Shown: positions 10,585 to 22,439 of the stretch, piece after piece
How the letters are laid out: each line of letters starts with the position of its first letter
Position numbering within the stretch: position 1 is the stretch's first letter
Source: Kalmusia sp. IMI 367209
Lineage: Eukaryota > Ascomycota > Dothideomycetes > Pleosporales > Didymosphaeriaceae
Direction of reading: 5' to 3'
DNA length: 64,000 nt
NCBI GenBank assembly: GCA_027946365.1
Contig: JAPEUQ010000001.1
Span: forward strand, 2,790,001-2,854,000
Made by a program: the position numbers and the translations under genes
The notes under the pieces: model-generated
What the model saw: only the letters and a program-made list of their open reading frames with translations
The model's database searches: none
What the model was told of the DNA's origin: nothing

Positions 10585-11922
10585 ATGCCCGTCGAACGGT
10601 GCAATCGTCCTCGGTGGATGCTCCACATCCAAGCGCAGATATGGCGCTTCCTCATGGGCATCGGTATGATGCTCCACAAACTCGCCCGACCGCTGCCGCC
10701 CTCGCCGTCCTTCAACCGAACCATTGACGCGACCGTTTCCCCGCTCCAGGGCAAATTCAAACTGCATTTCTACGTTCCCAAGGACTACAACCGAGTGAAG
10801 AAGCTCAAGGGTGCTAAGAGATATCCGTGTGTTGTAAATTTTCATGGGGGAGGATTCACACTAGGGAGTGCACTGGACGACGCGCGATGGGCGGGGGTTG
10901 TCGTCGAACAGGTCGGCGCCATCGTCGTCAGTGTCGACTATCGCCTTGCCCCTGAGTTCCCCTTTCCTACTGCCGTCGAAGATGGCGCAGATGCAATATT
11001 GTACCTGGCCCAACATGCGGACGAGTTGTTGTTGGATTCGACTCGTTTCGCAGTGTCCGGTTTTTCGTCCGGAGGAAACATGAGTTTCACAGTACCGCTG
11101 TGTTTGCAAGGCGAGCTGCTGGACCGCTCGCCATCCGGCGAGAAGATCGAGAACCCTGCACGCAAAGGCAGCGTCCCTGCTATCAACATCCTCGCACCTC
11201 CGGCGCCGGTGAAGCCGGCTTTTCTGACTCCAAACGCATCTCGTGTCGCGCTCTCTCGACAAGTTACCGGCAACAGTAGGCTCGATAGGATTGCCTTGCT
11301 AAGGTCGACAGGGCAATCGGCGCTCTCTCTAGTGTCTTCATACAAGGAAGGCTCGGCAGTAGCGATCGCGACCCAAGGGTCCAAAGTGACAGCCAAGATC
11401 AGAGGCATCGTTTCTTTCTACCCGCCCACCGACTACACCCAAACTCGAGAACAGCGTAGAGCAACCTGTGCCCGTGCAGACCAACAACTTCCTGCCATCT
11501 TCACCGAACTCTTCGACGATTCCTATCTCCAACCCCCCGCCCTCGACCTCGCGCACCCCTGGCTCAGCCCCGGTGTTGCCCCCAAAGACATGCTCGTCGC
11601 CCTCCCCGACGACATCGTTCTCTTCTGCTGCGAATGGGACATGCTCCTCTCCGAGGGCGAAAAGTTCCGCGACAGGCTAAAGACCGATCTCGGCAAGCGG
11701 GTGCACTACCACTGTGTGCCCGGCGTGCCGCATGGGTGGGACAAGGCACCAAATCCGCTGCGCGAGTCGCCTGGTGCGAGGGAGCAGTACATGGTTGCTT
11801 GTAAGGAGTTGAAGAGGATGTTTGAGATTGATGAGGAGCATGACGAAGATCTGTGTGGGTGTCCGCATGAGCATGACGAGGAGTGTTCGACGGCGTCGAT
11901 TCATGATTCCTCTTCTAAGTAG
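10585..11922 (+). CDS. Alpha/beta hydrolase of the hormone-sensitive-lipase type
   Basis: A single exon of 445 residues starting at the ATG at 10585; the frame is open further 5' but has no upstream ATG. The oxyanion-hole motif is NFHGGGF (about residue 88). The VVSVDYRLAPEFPFPTAVED block follows, then the nucleophile elbow GFSSGGN (G-x-S-x-G, about 155). Candidate acid and base are in CCEWDMLLSEGEKF and VPHGWDK near the C-terminus. This is the HSL/arylacetamide-deacetylase class of esterases; the substrate is unknown. A long Ser-rich insert (about residues 185-275) separates core elements. The last 30 residues are rich in His, Cys and acidic residues (CGCPHEHDEEC), which is unusual for the family. 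Confidence 0.88.
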   Translation: MPVERCNRPRWMLHIQAQIWRFLMGIGMMLHKLARPLPPSPSFNRTIDATVSPLQGKFKLHFYVPKDYNRVKKLKGAKRYPCVVNFHGGGFTLGSALDDARWAGVVVEQVGAIVVSVDYRLAPEFPFPTAVEDGADAILYLAQHADELLLDSTRFAVSGFSSGGNMSFTVPLCLQGELLDRSPSGEKIENPARKGSVPAINILAPPAPVKPAFLTPNASRVALSRQVTGNSRLDRIALLRSTGQSALSLVSSYKEGSAVAIATQGSKVTAKIRGIVSFYPPTDYTQTREQRRATCARADQQLPAIFTELFDDSYLQPPALDLAHPWLSPGVAPKDMLVALPDDIVLFCCEWDMLLSEGEKFRDRLKTDLGKRVHYHCVPGVPHGWDKAPNPLRESPGAREQYMVACKELKRMFEIDEEHDEDLCGCPHEHDEECSTASIHDSSSK

Positions 11923-12194
11923 ATTTGTTGAGGTTTGCTTTTGTGTATCAATATCAGAGGAGAGAGAGCATCTTTTGCATCATCGTTTAGCATGGCGTTG
12001 GTTTCTAGGGCGTTCAGCGCATAACGTTTGGTACTAGGGTCTACGTGTTAAAAGATTTCTGCGTCTTCACGAAATGTCATTCTAGTTATATACATATCGT
12101 TTCTGGCGATTATTTCAATTAGTACTCCATTGTGGCCCTTATCCAAGCAAGACCAAGGGACCGAACCTGGGCTATTGATTTTTCAAGACGAGCT

Positions 12195-12964
12195 CCGGGT
12201 TGTCTAGCGACTAAAGTCGCGGACATACACGCTTTGAAGATTCCGCACAAGGATATAAAACCAGCGAACATTCTCCTTTTTGAGGACAACATTCTTCTGG
12301 CTGACTTCGGCTTCGCTACTGAAGTAAGCGAAATGAGTAGGACCAATACCTCAGGACCGGCTTTCATGACACGCAACTACTGTACGCTCGAAGTTGCATT
12401 ACAGGAGAGACGTGGTCGCAAGTTCGATGCATTCTCTCTTGGCTGCATGACTCTTCTGATTCTCAGTATGCTCTCACCGAACGACGCAGGGTGGTTGATG
12501 ATGTTTTGTCCTTCCGTCCATTTTATCAGAATATAGATGGAGTGGAGGCATGGATTTGAGAACGTATTGTTACGTCTAAGGATCTATCCACGAATGTTTC
12601 GCTTCGAAAATGCAGCCAGATGATACGTGAAGACCCACGCACCCGTCCTATGATGCAGGAGGTACTCTAGGATATACTCTCAGACCCGTCCCTAGAGGAT
12701 TCTTTTCCGTCACGATTTTGTAATGACTGCTTAGAAGCGAAGAATATACACAAGACGGCAATTGTTCGAACCCAGCGGAATGTCACTGCTGAAGATTTTG
12801 ACATGAGCGGAGCGCCCTCGGACCCGAATGCATCGTTCAATTCTATTACTGATCAATCGGTGACAGACGAACCGTTCTTCGCTTCTGCTAGTGCTGTTGA
12901 AGCATTGTTGGCGGACTTTGGTACAGGGTCTAATAACACTCGAGTTGGCGATGTTCCAACATGA
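12195..12964 (+). pseudogene. Decayed protein kinase catalytic fragment
   Basis: The frame from about 12195 reads the second half of a Ser/Thr kinase domain: HKDIKPANILLFEDN (catalytic loop, HKD for HRD), LLADFGFATE (DFG), a degraded APE region (RNYCTLEV) and FDAFSLGCMTLLILSM. Near 12460 the frame is lost; the next subdomain continues in another frame as VEAWI, then a stop, then RIVTSKDL..SLRKCSQMIREDPRTRPMM with another stop at EVL*DIL. A Ser-rich tail runs to a stop at 12962. The ATP-binding lobe is missing. Fungal genomes carry many such kinases near HET-type loci. I judge it a dead remnant rather than an intron-rich gene, because the stops fall inside conserved blocks. Confidence 0.75.
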
Positions 12965-13112
12965 GGGAGACGTATATTTTCCGAAAATTTCATCCCCGAT
13001 TGTGGTATTTGTCCTCAAGTGATTAATGCTAATTGCCGCCCGTTCCTTCCAAGTGTATATATGGTAAAGAAAGGCTTTAAACACGTGAGATTGACCAACT
13101 AGTGAAAGATAT

Positions 13113-14085
13113 ATGCATCGTCATAAGCTGACAGATTTGCAGGCGGTTTCGGGAGTTTCGGTCAGCTTTGGCTTTGGGGGAGCATTGGAACTGGTAATAG
13201 AGGATCCCAAGTGCTATCGTCTGAGGGAAGTACCTTGCACTCGCAAGAACGACTCGGCTGTTCGAGATATGTTCGAGCATACTGCCAAGTGGCATGTTGA
13301 AAATGTGCAGGGCTCCTATTGTATGTGCTGTTCACCCCTCCTCAAAGTTCTTTTGAGTAGGCTAATTTCTAGGCGCATACATTCAGTCTGAAACATACCA
13401 GCAACGGAAAGAGTATGGCCCAGGCCTAATGTCAATGAGTAAAAGTGAATGGAGGTGGCTGTAATCCGCGTATATAGATTGGTAAGTTCGTACTTTTGAT
13501 CCTTTCGGGTTATCCAAAGACCTGGAAAACAAGGTCTTTGGCAAGCTTCTTCCTAATGTTTCTACAGTCATACAAAACTAAGCAGCAGGAAACATGGTTT
13601 CACTCTTAAAGAAATTAGAGAAAGGAAGCTAGCTCAAGCGACTGTCGGAGCAAATCAAAATACTGCGCGAGGAGCGAAGCCAGCAAGGGAAGCAACGTCC
13701 GCTCGAACTACAAGTAAAGGGACAATTCGAGCAATTAGAGGAGCTTCTAAGGAAGGAACTCGAGTCGATACTTCCGAAGCTGAGTCGTTTTAACCCACAT
13801 GAGACTGTACGTTCTTAAATATCGTTCCAATATATCTCGTATTTTGCCTCGGCGTATGCGTGTTAGTAGCCGAGCCGATGAAAGCATATAGCCTACACAC
13901 ATTGATCGACTAGGCTTTGATTGGAATTCCGGATCACCTACTTTCCTATTTGCAATATTTGAACAAGCGTGCCTAACGTGGGAAATATAGCCCCTCTACT
14001 ATTTTGAGTACAAGGCTACGCAGACGGATGACATGGAAATGAACTACAAATGCGTGGATATGTTCGCATCTCTGCATATGGTGGT
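13113..14085 (+). pseudogene. Possible decayed multi-exon gene of unknown function
   Basis: Separate stretches look protein-like but do not form one open gene. They are 13113..13320 (ending DMFEHTAKWHVENVQGSY), a piece near 13380-13466 reading SETYQQRKEYGPGLMSMSK, a helical Lys/Glu-rich piece near 13594-13800 with an internal TAG (LSEQIKILREERSQQ, FEQLEELLRKELESILPKL), and a piece near 13990-14080 (YKATQTDDMEMNYK). GT/AG pairs can be placed between some pieces, so an intron-rich gene with one nonsense mutation is also possible. I do not recognise the family. Confidence 0.35.
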
Positions 14086-14660
14086 GAGCTGCCCAACTTT
14101 CTTGCAAGCCTTAAGTGATGTGCACATGAGAGATAGGTAATTGGAAAGCACAATGGATTTCTAAGGCCGGGTTATGGTGCCAACAAGCACTCCTGAAGTA
14201 TTTTGCTGATAAGCATTGTATTGAAGCTTCGTCTTTGAACAGGCATATAAAAATGGCGGTATTTAGAGACTCCTTCACTTGTCTAGCACTATTAACATGC
14301 GTCGGAGTATTGTTTTGCGTTCTTCTTGATACGATCAAACAGCAATCCTAAGCTTAGGGTCATTTGCTCCGAGGTTAACCGGCCACGGTTGATCAGCCCA
14401 TAATCTGACCACGCTATAGTGTTGTTGCAGTGCTGAGTCGCCTTACCTGACAACTAGGTTTCGCCATCATGTAAACTCAAATCTTTAAGTCCAGCCTTCT
14501 TTGTAAAAATAGAAGCCCATGGTGTTCACGGTCCGTCTCCAACCTAAAGGAATCTAAAAATGCCATGTACCTTCACAAGAGTTTAGCAGGAACGCATAGA
14601 ACAATCCGGAATTTCCTGTTGCGGAAAGTCGCTTGGCTAGGTGCTCGAGCTCAATGGTTC

Positions 14661-14676
14661 TGCGGGGTACCCCGCA
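14661..14676. promoter_or_regulatory. Perfect 16-bp palindrome with overlapping CreA-like sites
   Basis: TGCGGGGTACCCCGCA equals its own reverse complement. Each half contains GCGGGG, which fits the fungal carbon-repressor (CreA) consensus SYGGRG, in head-to-head arrangement. The CGG/CCG ends also resemble inverted half-sites of Zn2Cys6 regulators. It lies about 420 bp upstream of the monooxygenase start. The symmetry is seen directly; binding is an inference. Confidence 0.5.
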
Positions 14677-14983
14677 TGTTGGTGGTGTGGGAGTGGGGTG
14701 TATCTATGACGCTAGAGGGTCGGATAGCTGTCGATAGTTACACGGTTGGCGTATTCCCGGACTGCTTCCGAATATATACGTGTGGATTACTATGAGGAAT
14801 CTCATGGCGGGCGAAAGGGACCGGAGGACAAACGGAGAAGATCGCCGTGATTCCTGAACTCTAGGAAGCGGTCCAGGGGTTGATTGGAATGTCATAACCT
14901 GGTTTGTTGTGTGCTGTGTTACACTAGATTGTAGTGTGCGGATAGCCCTGGTGTTGCATAGGAGGGGGCGACGCGCAACCCGG

Positions 14984-14991
14984 TATATATA
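14984..14991 (+). promoter_or_regulatory. TATA-like element of the monooxygenase gene
   Basis: TATATATA lies 104 bp upstream of the ATG at 15095, a normal distance for a fungal TATA box. Confidence 0.45.
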
Positions 14992-14992
14992 G

Positions 14993-16864
<1,872 letters not shown>

Positions 16865-17137
16865 GCGAGGTGTACTGTTCACTCTAGCGATTGTACTCTG
16901 CTGTGTGCATATATTTCCCAGTCAATATCTTGATGAATTATATATGTCGCGACACGGAATCGTGAAGACCATGGCCGGGGGTGGTGGTGTTTTCGTGTCT
17001 GTGCGCCCGCTGCCGCATCATGACGTTGGGTGGTTGAGTGGACCGCGGCTTCCCTGTGACGCCGACGCGAAGTCCTCGACCGCGCCCAAACTGCCCATGG
17101 CCATCCTGCGTCTTGTGCATCTCCCCTCGCCAGTACC

Positions 17138-19344
17138 ATGAGGACGGCCTTTTGGCTCGGCCGCCAATTTCTCCGTCAAGGAACCCGGCAATATGCTCCT
17201 TTTGCGACACAAGCCTCGACGCGCCGCTTCACCTCTGGTAGCTCATCCTTCATTCGCAGGCACATCGCGACCCCTCGATTCCCGCGCAAAACGATTCTGT
17301 GGTCTGGTGCCGGCGGAGCAGTCCTCAGCCCCCTCGCTTTTGTAGATCTCAGCAACGATGACACATACAATGGGGAAAAGACACACGAGGCGGCCATGCT
17401 GGAGGCATCTAGGCAGGAACTGAAGGAGCAAGTGCCCAAGTCTATACAGAATTCAAAGAAATACCGGAGAGGCATCTACTTCTTCCTCGATCTATACATC
17501 ATCGAGCCCATCTGTACAGGCCTTCGCTTTCTGCACCTCGTCGTCATCTTCGTCCCAGTGATGGTCAGCATACCAGCGATATGGTTCGGCAAGAGGCAGC
17601 CTGAGAAGGACAATGAAAGAAGTGGCACGCTGTGGTGGTACACCTTCTTGGTCAACAGTATGGAGCGCGCAGGTGCTGCCTTCATCAAGGTATGTTTCTT
17701 GGTAACGACCTTGCAATAGCTGACAGTGTAGCTTGGACAATGGGCCGCTTCTCGATCCGACATCTTTCCCACCGAGATGTGTAAGACTATGTCTGCCCTC
17801 CACTCCCACGCTCCTGCGCATTCGCTCGATAAGACGAAGAAGATTGTCGAAGAGGCTTTTGACGGACGTCGCTTTGAAGATATATTCGAAGAGTTTGACG
17901 AAGTTCCACTGGGCGTCGGAGCTATTGCGCAAGTTTATAAGGCCAAATTGAAGCCAGACCTTGCCACGCTGGAGGAGAACATCAAAGAGGATCCTCCGAA
18001 TTTGCGCCAACGGATAAAGAAAAACGTAGACGTCACATTGAAGGATATCCCGCATAGGGTGCCCTCAACCCACGTCGCAATCAAGGTGCTACATCCAAAT
18101 GTTGAGCGGGTCGTACGCAGAGACTTGCGCATCATGGCTTTCTTCGCTGCCATCATCAATGCGGTACCGACTATGGAATGGCTATCATTTCCAGATGAGG
18201 TTACCCAATTTGGGGAGATGATGAGGCTGCAGCTTGATCTGCGCATCGAAGCCGCGAATTTGACTTTGTTCCGTCGAAATTTCAAGGAGCGAAATACCGC
18301 CTGGTTCCCGTATCCTTACACGGAATATACAACGCGCAGCGTCTTGATAGAGGAATTCGCTCAAGGCATCCCTTTAGAAGATTTTCTCCAGAATGGTGGG
18401 GGTCCGTTTCAAGAGGACATCGCCAATGAGGGTCTCAATGCCTTCTTGACTATGGTGCTCATTGACAATTTTATCCACGCGGATCTGCATCCCGGCAATA
18501 TCATGGTCCGCTTCTATAAGCCGCAGCAATTGGATGTGGGACTGTTCAGTCGCAAAGAAGACCGCACAACAGGACCAAAGGACTCGCCCGATGTTACTGA
18601 GGAGGTTCTCCGTCGACTCCGACCATACAAAAAGGAACCACATGAATGGAAAAAGCGCCTCCAGGAGATTGACAGCGAGGGATACAGACCTCAGATCATC
18701 TTCATTGACACTGGACTGGTTACTGAGCTCAACGCAACGAACCGGACAAATTTCCTAGATCTGTTCAAAGCGGTAGCTGAGTTCGATGGTTACAAGGCTG
18801 GCCACCTCATGGTAGAGAGGTGCAGACAGCCCGAAGCAGTCATCGATCCAGAAGTATTTGCGCTACGCATGCAACACCTAGTCCTCGGTGTCAAAAGTAG
18901 GACGTTCGCGTTGGGTAACATCAAGATTGGTGACATTTTAAACGAAGTATTATCAATGGTTCGAGGCCATCACGTTCGCCTTGAAGGCGATTTCGTAAAC
19001 GTTGTTCTAAGTATATTGCTTCTGGAAGGTATTGGCAGAAGCCTCAATCCTAATCTGGATCTGTTTGCAGGGTAAGAAAAACACGGGACGGTCTGTATCT
19101 CTTCATGCTAACAAGCCACTAGAGCCCTTCCCATTTTGCGGCAATTGGGCGCCCAGAGCGGTTCTGCCATGATACGTGGCGGCGACTTCTCCATGCTCAG
19201 AGTTTGGGTTGGCCTCGAAGCCCGCAGCTTCCTCCAAGCATCCGTTGAATCCGTAAGTAAGTCCGGCTTGAAAGGAAATATCTCGCTAATGGTCTTCAGG
19301 TCGAGAGATGCGTGAAGTATGATCAACTTTCGCCTAACCTTTGA
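17138..19344 (+). CDS. CQD1: Mitochondrial UbiB/ABC1 (ADCK-like) atypical kinase, Cqd1-like
   Basis: Four exons: 17138..17689, 17732..19071, 19123..19252 and 19300..19344, giving 688 residues. The N-terminus is rich in Arg, Ser and Phe with few acids (RRFTSGSSSFIRRH), as in a mitochondrial presequence. A hydrophobic stretch near residue 130 (LHLVVIFVPVMVSIPAIWF) may cross the inner membrane. The family-defining KxGQ motif is KLGQWAASRSDIFP and is split by intron 1. An Ala-rich nucleotide loop follows (LGVGAIAQVYKAKL), then VAIKVLHPNVE, FIHADLHPGNIMV (catalytic loop) and IIFIDTGLV (DFG-like). The KLGQWAASR form and long insert resemble ADCK2/yeast Cqd1, linked to coenzyme Q and phospholipid distribution. 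The product identity is firm; the paralogue assignment is less so. Confidence 0.88.
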
Positions 19345-19991
19345 TCGCTTAGTATATCTTCCACTCAGGACTTCGACACACATTGATCCAATCATAAACG
19401 CGCCGAACATTTACACTGCATTATTCTGGAGTCTTCGCTTGGCTGTATACAGAGTCTAAGCGCAAGACTCATTTGCAAGCGATGGTCTCTCTAATCGACG
19501 CTTAGGGGTTGCATAGTACATTTCTAGCATGCTCAGCAACTGTTGAAAACGAACAGGTCATGGTATGAGTGCCACGGAACGAATCCGTGGTGACTGAACG
19601 TCATTCGATTGACTTCACCTCGATGTAACATTATTCGTCAGCTTTGAAGGCGTTAAAATAGACATGCACTCCACGATACACAACAGGAATTGGCGCATTA
19701 AGATGTAGATATCATGTAGTAATGTTAGTTTACTTAACTTCTATCCATCCGTTGCACATGCAGACAGGCTTATGCAGGGATTCAGCCGGCTACTAGCTAC
19801 GTCATAGTTAAACTACGCGCCTAGCTGAGCTGCACGACCAACAAACACCTTTCTCTATCCACCTGAACCTTTTACTACTTATATTTGCCTGCATATAATC
19901 TTTTCTGGAAAACTTCAATCTCATCATATATACCTTCCACGTTAACTGTTCTTGCCCAATCATAAACTTTCAAACAACGCCTCAACTAGTC
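19345..19991. other. Intergenic spacer
   Basis: This holds the 3' flank of the UbiB-like gene and the promoter of the kelch gene. The last 150 bp are pyrimidine- and A-rich, as in fungal 5' UTRs. No RNA gene was seen. Confidence 0.45.
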
Positions 19992-21365
19992 ATGGAACCC
20001 GCAGCAGCAGGTGCTCTCTACGCTGCAGAGAATTTTCTCACCGGCGCTGCTGCATTGGTCAAAGGAATAACGCACCCTACGCTCCCTCTCAAAGCAAATC
20101 TGACACACATTGGCTCCGTTCCCCTCCCACGCTCCCACCACACCCTCTCCATCGTCAAAGGCCGAGCATACATTTTCGGAGGTGAGATTGTACCCGGCGA
20201 ACTCGCAGACAATGACATGCATGTCGTGATCCTCCCCTCCTCCGGTGTCCTTGAAGCAGACTACACGACCATCAAAGCGCGGCCTGAGACAAGTGGTGGA
20301 GAGGTCCCCTCCGCACGTAAAGGCCACTCCAGCGTTGTGATTGGAGACAGCATTTACATCTTCGGGGGGTCTGGTGTCCAAAACGAAAACAGCAGAATCT
20401 GGGTCTTCGACACGCTCCGAAACACCTGGTCCTACCTTGACCCCGCGTCAGATACAATCTCGCCCTCCCACCGCAGTGGACACGCGGCTGCAGCGTCGGA
20501 GCTTCCTGGGCCTAAGGACATCACGTACCAGGAGAAAGCACCGCAGCAGCCTGCAGATCCAGCGAAGGTGGTGCCTGAGCCTGCGGACGCGGACACCTGG
20601 GGAACGATATTTGTACTTGGGGGACGAGAGACGGAGACGGGTGAACTTGCAAAGGATGCACTGGCGTTTGATGTAAGGACGAGGACATGGAGTAATGTGC
20701 CTACGCCGGAGGGTGCACCGATTGAAGGGGGGAGTCTGGCGCTCGTGGGGAATAGTTTGTACCTTTTCGGCGGGAAGACGGGCGCAGACACCAGAACAAG
20801 CGCGTCCGCGAAGACGCAGGTTCTGGATGTGTCGCCAGTGTGGAAGCATGCTGCAGGCGGTACGACGCCGCTCACGAGCGGTTGGGCATGGGAGTCGCTG
20901 TCTACGCCCTCTGGAGCAGATGATTCGACAAGCCTTATCCCTTCAACAAGGTTCTCAGCCGGACTTGAAGGCGTGACCACCGGCCAAGGTCGCCAATACC
21001 TCCTCCTCTTTGGCGGCTCCTCCCCCGCACCAGACAACACCACTACCCTGCTCGACGACATATGGGCGTTCCAGTTACCCTCTGAACGCGCCAGTGCGGC
21101 TGTGGCTAAGGATACGGCAAGGGCCGGGTTTAAAAGAGAGACGCATGAGGCGCATTGGGCGGAGGTGGGGTGCAAGTATAGTGATACGAAGGGCGAGGAA
21201 GTAGCTCGGGAGGAGCATGATGGAAATAAAGGATTTGGGTCCAGGAGTGCTTTTGCCGCGGCGAAGGGGACTGAGGTTGATGGGGCCAGTGTGGTGGTTT
21301 GGGGAGGTGTAGATGCTGATGGGAGGGTGCTGAGTGATGGATGGTTGATTACTGCGGAACGGTAA
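19992..21365 (+). CDS. Kelch-repeat beta-propeller protein
   Basis: A single exon of 457 residues. Successive kelch blades are marked by hydrophobic strand, double Gly and Tyr/Trp signatures: HTLSIVKGRAYIFGGEIV (about residue 50), GHSSVVIGDSIYIFGGSG (about 112), TIFVLGGRETETGELAKDA (about 200), GGSLALVGNSLYLFGGKTG (about 245), RQYLLLFGGSSPAPDNT (about 330) and ASVVVWGGVDADGRVLSDGW at the end. No catalytic domain, signal peptide or membrane segment is evident, so it is probably a cytosolic or nuclear interaction scaffold. The long open frame on the opposite strand here (20432..21388) is a composition shadow. Confidence 0.88.
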   Translation: MEPAAAGALYAAENFLTGAAALVKGITHPTLPLKANLTHIGSVPLPRSHHTLSIVKGRAYIFGGEIVPGELADNDMHVVILPSSGVLEADYTTIKARPETSGGEVPSARKGHSSVVIGDSIYIFGGSGVQNENSRIWVFDTLRNTWSYLDPASDTISPSHRSGHAAAASELPGPKDITYQEKAPQQPADPAKVVPEPADADTWGTIFVLGGRETETGELAKDALAFDVRTRTWSNVPTPEGAPIEGGSLALVGNSLYLFGGKTGADTRTSASAKTQVLDVSPVWKHAAGGTTPLTSGWAWESLSTPSGADDSTSLIPSTRFSAGLEGVTTGQGRQYLLLFGGSSPAPDNTTTLLDDIWAFQLPSERASAAVAKDTARAGFKRETHEAHWAEVGCKYSDTKGEEVAREEHDGNKGFGSRSAFAAAKGTEVDGASVVVWGGVDADGRVLSDGWLITAER

Positions 21366-21740
21366 GATGTGTAGTCGCAAGTTCGCATAGGGACTGGAAA
21401 TGAACCCAGCCAGTCGCAAGTACCACATCTTCAGAGGATAATATATCATGTTCATTTTCAGAACCCTTTTCAACTCGTGATATTTGGTATCTTTCTCCGA
21501 AGAGCCATTGTGCTATCAATCCAGTCCAATAAACGCCATGAAAATGCCTCAAACTCCGAATCATCGCGTAACCCGGCCTTACCAAAAGGTAAGGATCTCA
21601 TAAACCAAGGGCCTCAAAGCCCTCACATCATCCCCGCCTCATAGCCTTCGCCTGCTCTCTCTCGCTTGCATTGTACCTGGTGACCATTAGCCCCTGACCG
21701 GGTCGTAACAGCTTTGTAGGTATATGTAGATATCGGGCCA
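21366..21740. other. Convergent intergenic spacer
   Basis: This lies between the 3' ends of the kelch gene and RPB10. I see nothing in it beyond 3' UTR sequence. Confidence 0.5.
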
Positions 21741-22127
21741 TCACGCGCCAACGCGGCTCGTGCGATGCGCGTCCACGCGCATCTCCTCGCGGAAGGCGAT
21801 TTTCTCGGAGGAGGGGACGTACTTAAGGAGCTTCTCGATGAGGTCGACGTGCGTGAGGATCATGCGGCGGCAGCAGTAGCGGCGCAGCTCAAGGGCGTCG
21901 ATGGCTTCGCTGAGAGTGGGTGTGGTCAGTACAATACGCAGGTCGTGGACGGTAGGGTGTATGTGCTAGCTAGGTACGTACACGTCCTCCATACCGCTAT
22001 CGATCTTCTCGAGGTAGGATTCCCAGAGGTCACCGACGACCTAGAATTGTTAGCTAGGCGGGCTTTGAGCGGGGAGTCGGAGGGGTGCTACCTTGCCGCA
22101 GGAGAAGCAGCGGATGGGGATGATCAT
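21741..22127 (-). CDS. RPB10: RNA polymerases I, II and III subunit Rpb10 (RPABC5)
   Basis: Three exons on the minus strand: 22092..22127, 21982..22040 and 21741..21909, giving 87 residues. The protein opens with [12 protein letters not shown] and continues [19 protein letters not shown] and then [20 protein letters not shown], which are the invariant blocks of this zinc-binding subunit; the Cys ligands are CFSC and the CC pair. It sits at the polymerase assembly platform in all three nuclear enzymes. The exon 2 donor is GTACGT at 21981. The C-terminus runs about 15-17 residues beyond yeast Rpb10, ending [12 protein letters not shown]. It is divergent from UTP17, with 312 bp between start codons. 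Confidence 0.95.
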
Positions 22128-22439
22128 ATTGGGAACGTGCGAAGAGGACCGGTGTAGTGTAGTTCTTCGCGATCACAACAAGCACGCGCAGGTACCGAAT
22201 GCCACGGGCTGAAAACAGAAGAGTTGCAGTGGAGCTTGTGAGGCGTTGTTCGTCGAGGTCAAAGAAATTCGCGATGGCCGCGGTAGAGCCAAGACCGAGA
22301 TTGCGCCGGCGGTCAAAAGCTCGGGCCACCTCCGCCGAAAATTATCTCGAACTTTTGGCGACTGCTGTTCTTGTTAGCAGCATTCAGTGCTCCTTCTTAC
22401 TGTCTATTTTACCCGCGCCCGGAGTAGGAGGAAGCAAAT
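22128..22439. promoter_or_regulatory. Bidirectional promoter RPB10/UTP17
   Basis: A 312-bp spacer between two divergent genes, one for a polymerase subunit and one for an rDNA transcription/rRNA processing factor. GCGATG, the core of the yeast PAC element, is at 22271..22276. An A/T run GAAAATTA lies near 22337. Co-regulation is an inference. Confidence 0.5.

Noticed and set aside
12760..12775. TTCGAACCC resembling a tRNA T-loop
   Set aside because: No matching acceptor stem or anticodon arm upstream, and it reads as coding sequence within the kinase remnant.
20432..21388. 318-codon open frame on the minus strand
   Set aside because: It lies fully opposite the kelch gene and has a Ser/Pro/Ala-rich translation typical of an antisense shadow; the plus-strand kelch repeats are unmistakable.
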